Positions 13,232-13,892 of a stretch of DNA of 13,892 nt are shown here, piece by piece. The stretch comes from Pseudomonadota bacterium (GTDB taxonomy: Bacteria; Pseudomonadota; Alphaproteobacteria; Rhizobiales; Xanthobacteraceae): positions 1 to 13,892 of the forward strand of contig JAEWJH010000087.1 in assembly GCA_023386635.1 (NCBI GenBank), given 5' to 3'. Below the pieces are notes generated by a model. The model was not told where the DNA came from. It worked only from the letters and a program-made list of their open reading frames with translations, and ran no database searches. Made by a program: the position numbers and the translations under genes. The stretch's first letter is position 1, and each line of letters begins with the position of its first letter.

Positions 13232-13892
13232 GTGGCTCATCGCGTGCGCAAAATCCCGATTTTGGCCGCTGGGGCGCTGATTGGCGCCCTGAGCCTGCTA
13301 ATTTTGCCCATTTCCACCCCGGAACCGGCCCACGCGGCCGATGTCGCCGCCAATGCCAATGTCCCGGCCGCGACCGACGTCCGACTCGCCGGCGACGATC
13401 GGCAGACTCGCCTGATTTTCGACCTGACCGACAAGGTCGACCTGTCCGTCTTCACCCTGGCATCGCCATACCGCGTCATCGTCGACCTGCCGCAGGTCGC
13501 CTTCCGCCTGCCGGCCAAGTCCGGGGAAACCGGCCGGGGGCTGATCAAGGCCTTCCGCTACGGCCTCATCATGCAGGGCGGCGCGCGCGTGGTGATCGAT
13601 ACCAAGGGCCCGGTGCGGGTGGAGAAGGCGTTCGTGCTGCCCGCCGCCGACGGCCTGCCGGCGCGGATGGTGCTCGATCTTGCCGCCACCGACCGGGACA
13701 GTTTCATGCGCGACCTCGCCATGGCCAACCGGCAGCGCGCCGAACAGCGCCGTGCAGAGCCTCCGCCGGCGACCATCCGCAGCGCCGGCGATCCACGGCC
13801 GCTGATTGTCATCGACCCCGGCCATGGTGGCATCGACACCGGCACCAAAGCGGGTGCGGTGGTCGAGAAAGCCATCGTGCTCGATTTCGCCA
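13232..13892 (+). CDS. N-acetylmuramoyl-L-alanine amidase with AMIN domain (truncated by window edge)
   Basis: The first 220 residues are present. A signal peptide or anchor occupies about 1-35 (K/R-rich start, then A-A-G-A-L-I-G-A-L, ending A-H-A-A). An AMIN domain at about 48-150 (L-I-F-D-L, V-I-V-D-L-P) targets such enzymes to the septum or envelope. A charged Arg/Ala linker follows (about 155-185). The Amidase_3 domain begins with I-D-P-G-H198-G-G-I-D and E212, the first zinc ligands. The enzyme cuts the bond between muramic acid and the peptide stem during cell separation (AmiC group). I chose the GTG at 13232 because AGGGGG stands 7 nt upstream. An in-frame ATG at 13199, with AAGG 5 nt upstream, would add 11 residues and cannot be excluded. 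It is divergent from rne. The remaining catalytic residues lie beyond the edge. Confidence 0.88.
   Translation, partial: MAHRVRKIPILAAGALIGALSLLILPISTPEPAHAADVAANANVPAATDVRLAGDDRQTRLIFDLTDKVDLSVFTLASPYRVIVDLPQVAFRLPAKSGETGRGLIKAFRYGLIMQGGARVVIDTKGPVRVEKAFVLPAADGLPARMVLDLAATDRDSFMRDLAMANRQRAEQRRAEPPPATIRSAGDPRPLIVIDPGHGGIDTGTKAGAVVEKAIVLDFA

Noticed and set aside
1..13892. CRISPR arrays, tRNA, rRNA, insertion sequences, phage genes
   Set aside because: No regularly spaced repeats, no cloverleaf or rRNA signature, and no transposase or integrase motif was seen on either strand.

Overview
The window is GC-rich chromosomal DNA. Most coding lines are near 65-70% G+C by hand count, with strong third-position G/C bias. 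It looks like an alphaproteobacterium of the order Hyphomicrobiales, near Bradyrhizobium, Rhodopseudomonas or Pseudolabrys. The grounds are an RNase E with a long acidic insertion inside its S1 domain and a terminal GWW motif, an rne gene divergent from an AMIN-type amidase, a fused class II aldolase/short-chain dehydrogenase, and a palindromic intergenic repeat of a kind I associate with this group. The assignment is inference; there is no rRNA or tRNA in the window.

Layout from left to right. Positions 1-2517 carry an envelope pair on the minus strand: a secreted M48 zinc metalloprotease with a TPR-like C-terminal half (BepA-like), then a secreted DsbA-family thiol oxidoreductase 40 bp downstream. 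Both plausibly act in periplasmic protein quality control. Divergent from them, on the plus strand, a class I/II PLP aminotransferase (2583-3761) is followed after 4 nt by a DUF1275/YoaK-type membrane protein (3766-4539).

Positions 4640-6237 form a lower-GC interval (47-55% on lines counted near its right end) made only of small genes. On the minus strand a 36-aa single-span membrane peptide is stop/start coupled to an 88-aa protein. On the plus strand are an 85-aa protein, a 99-aa protein, a 25-aa membrane peptide and a 59-aa membrane protein whose N-terminus contains a 3 x 15-bp tandem repeat. Several have clear Shine-Dalgarno sequences. None has a function I can name, and this interval is the most novel part of the window.

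Positions 6234-12605 are a minus-strand block: rne (RNase E), then a dispersed-type palindromic repeat, then a 686-aa class II aldolase/SDR fusion, then a 348-aa MetE/UROD-like protein that keeps an H-x-C and a distal Cys resembling a zinc-methyltransferase site. The MetE-like gene and the 59-aa gene converge and overlap by 4 bp at their stop codons. On the right, 626 bp without a convincing gene separates rne from a divergent, truncated N-acetylmuramoyl-L-alanine amidase gene (AMIN plus Amidase_3) that runs off the edge.

I found no CRISPR array, tRNA, rRNA, transposase or phage gene.
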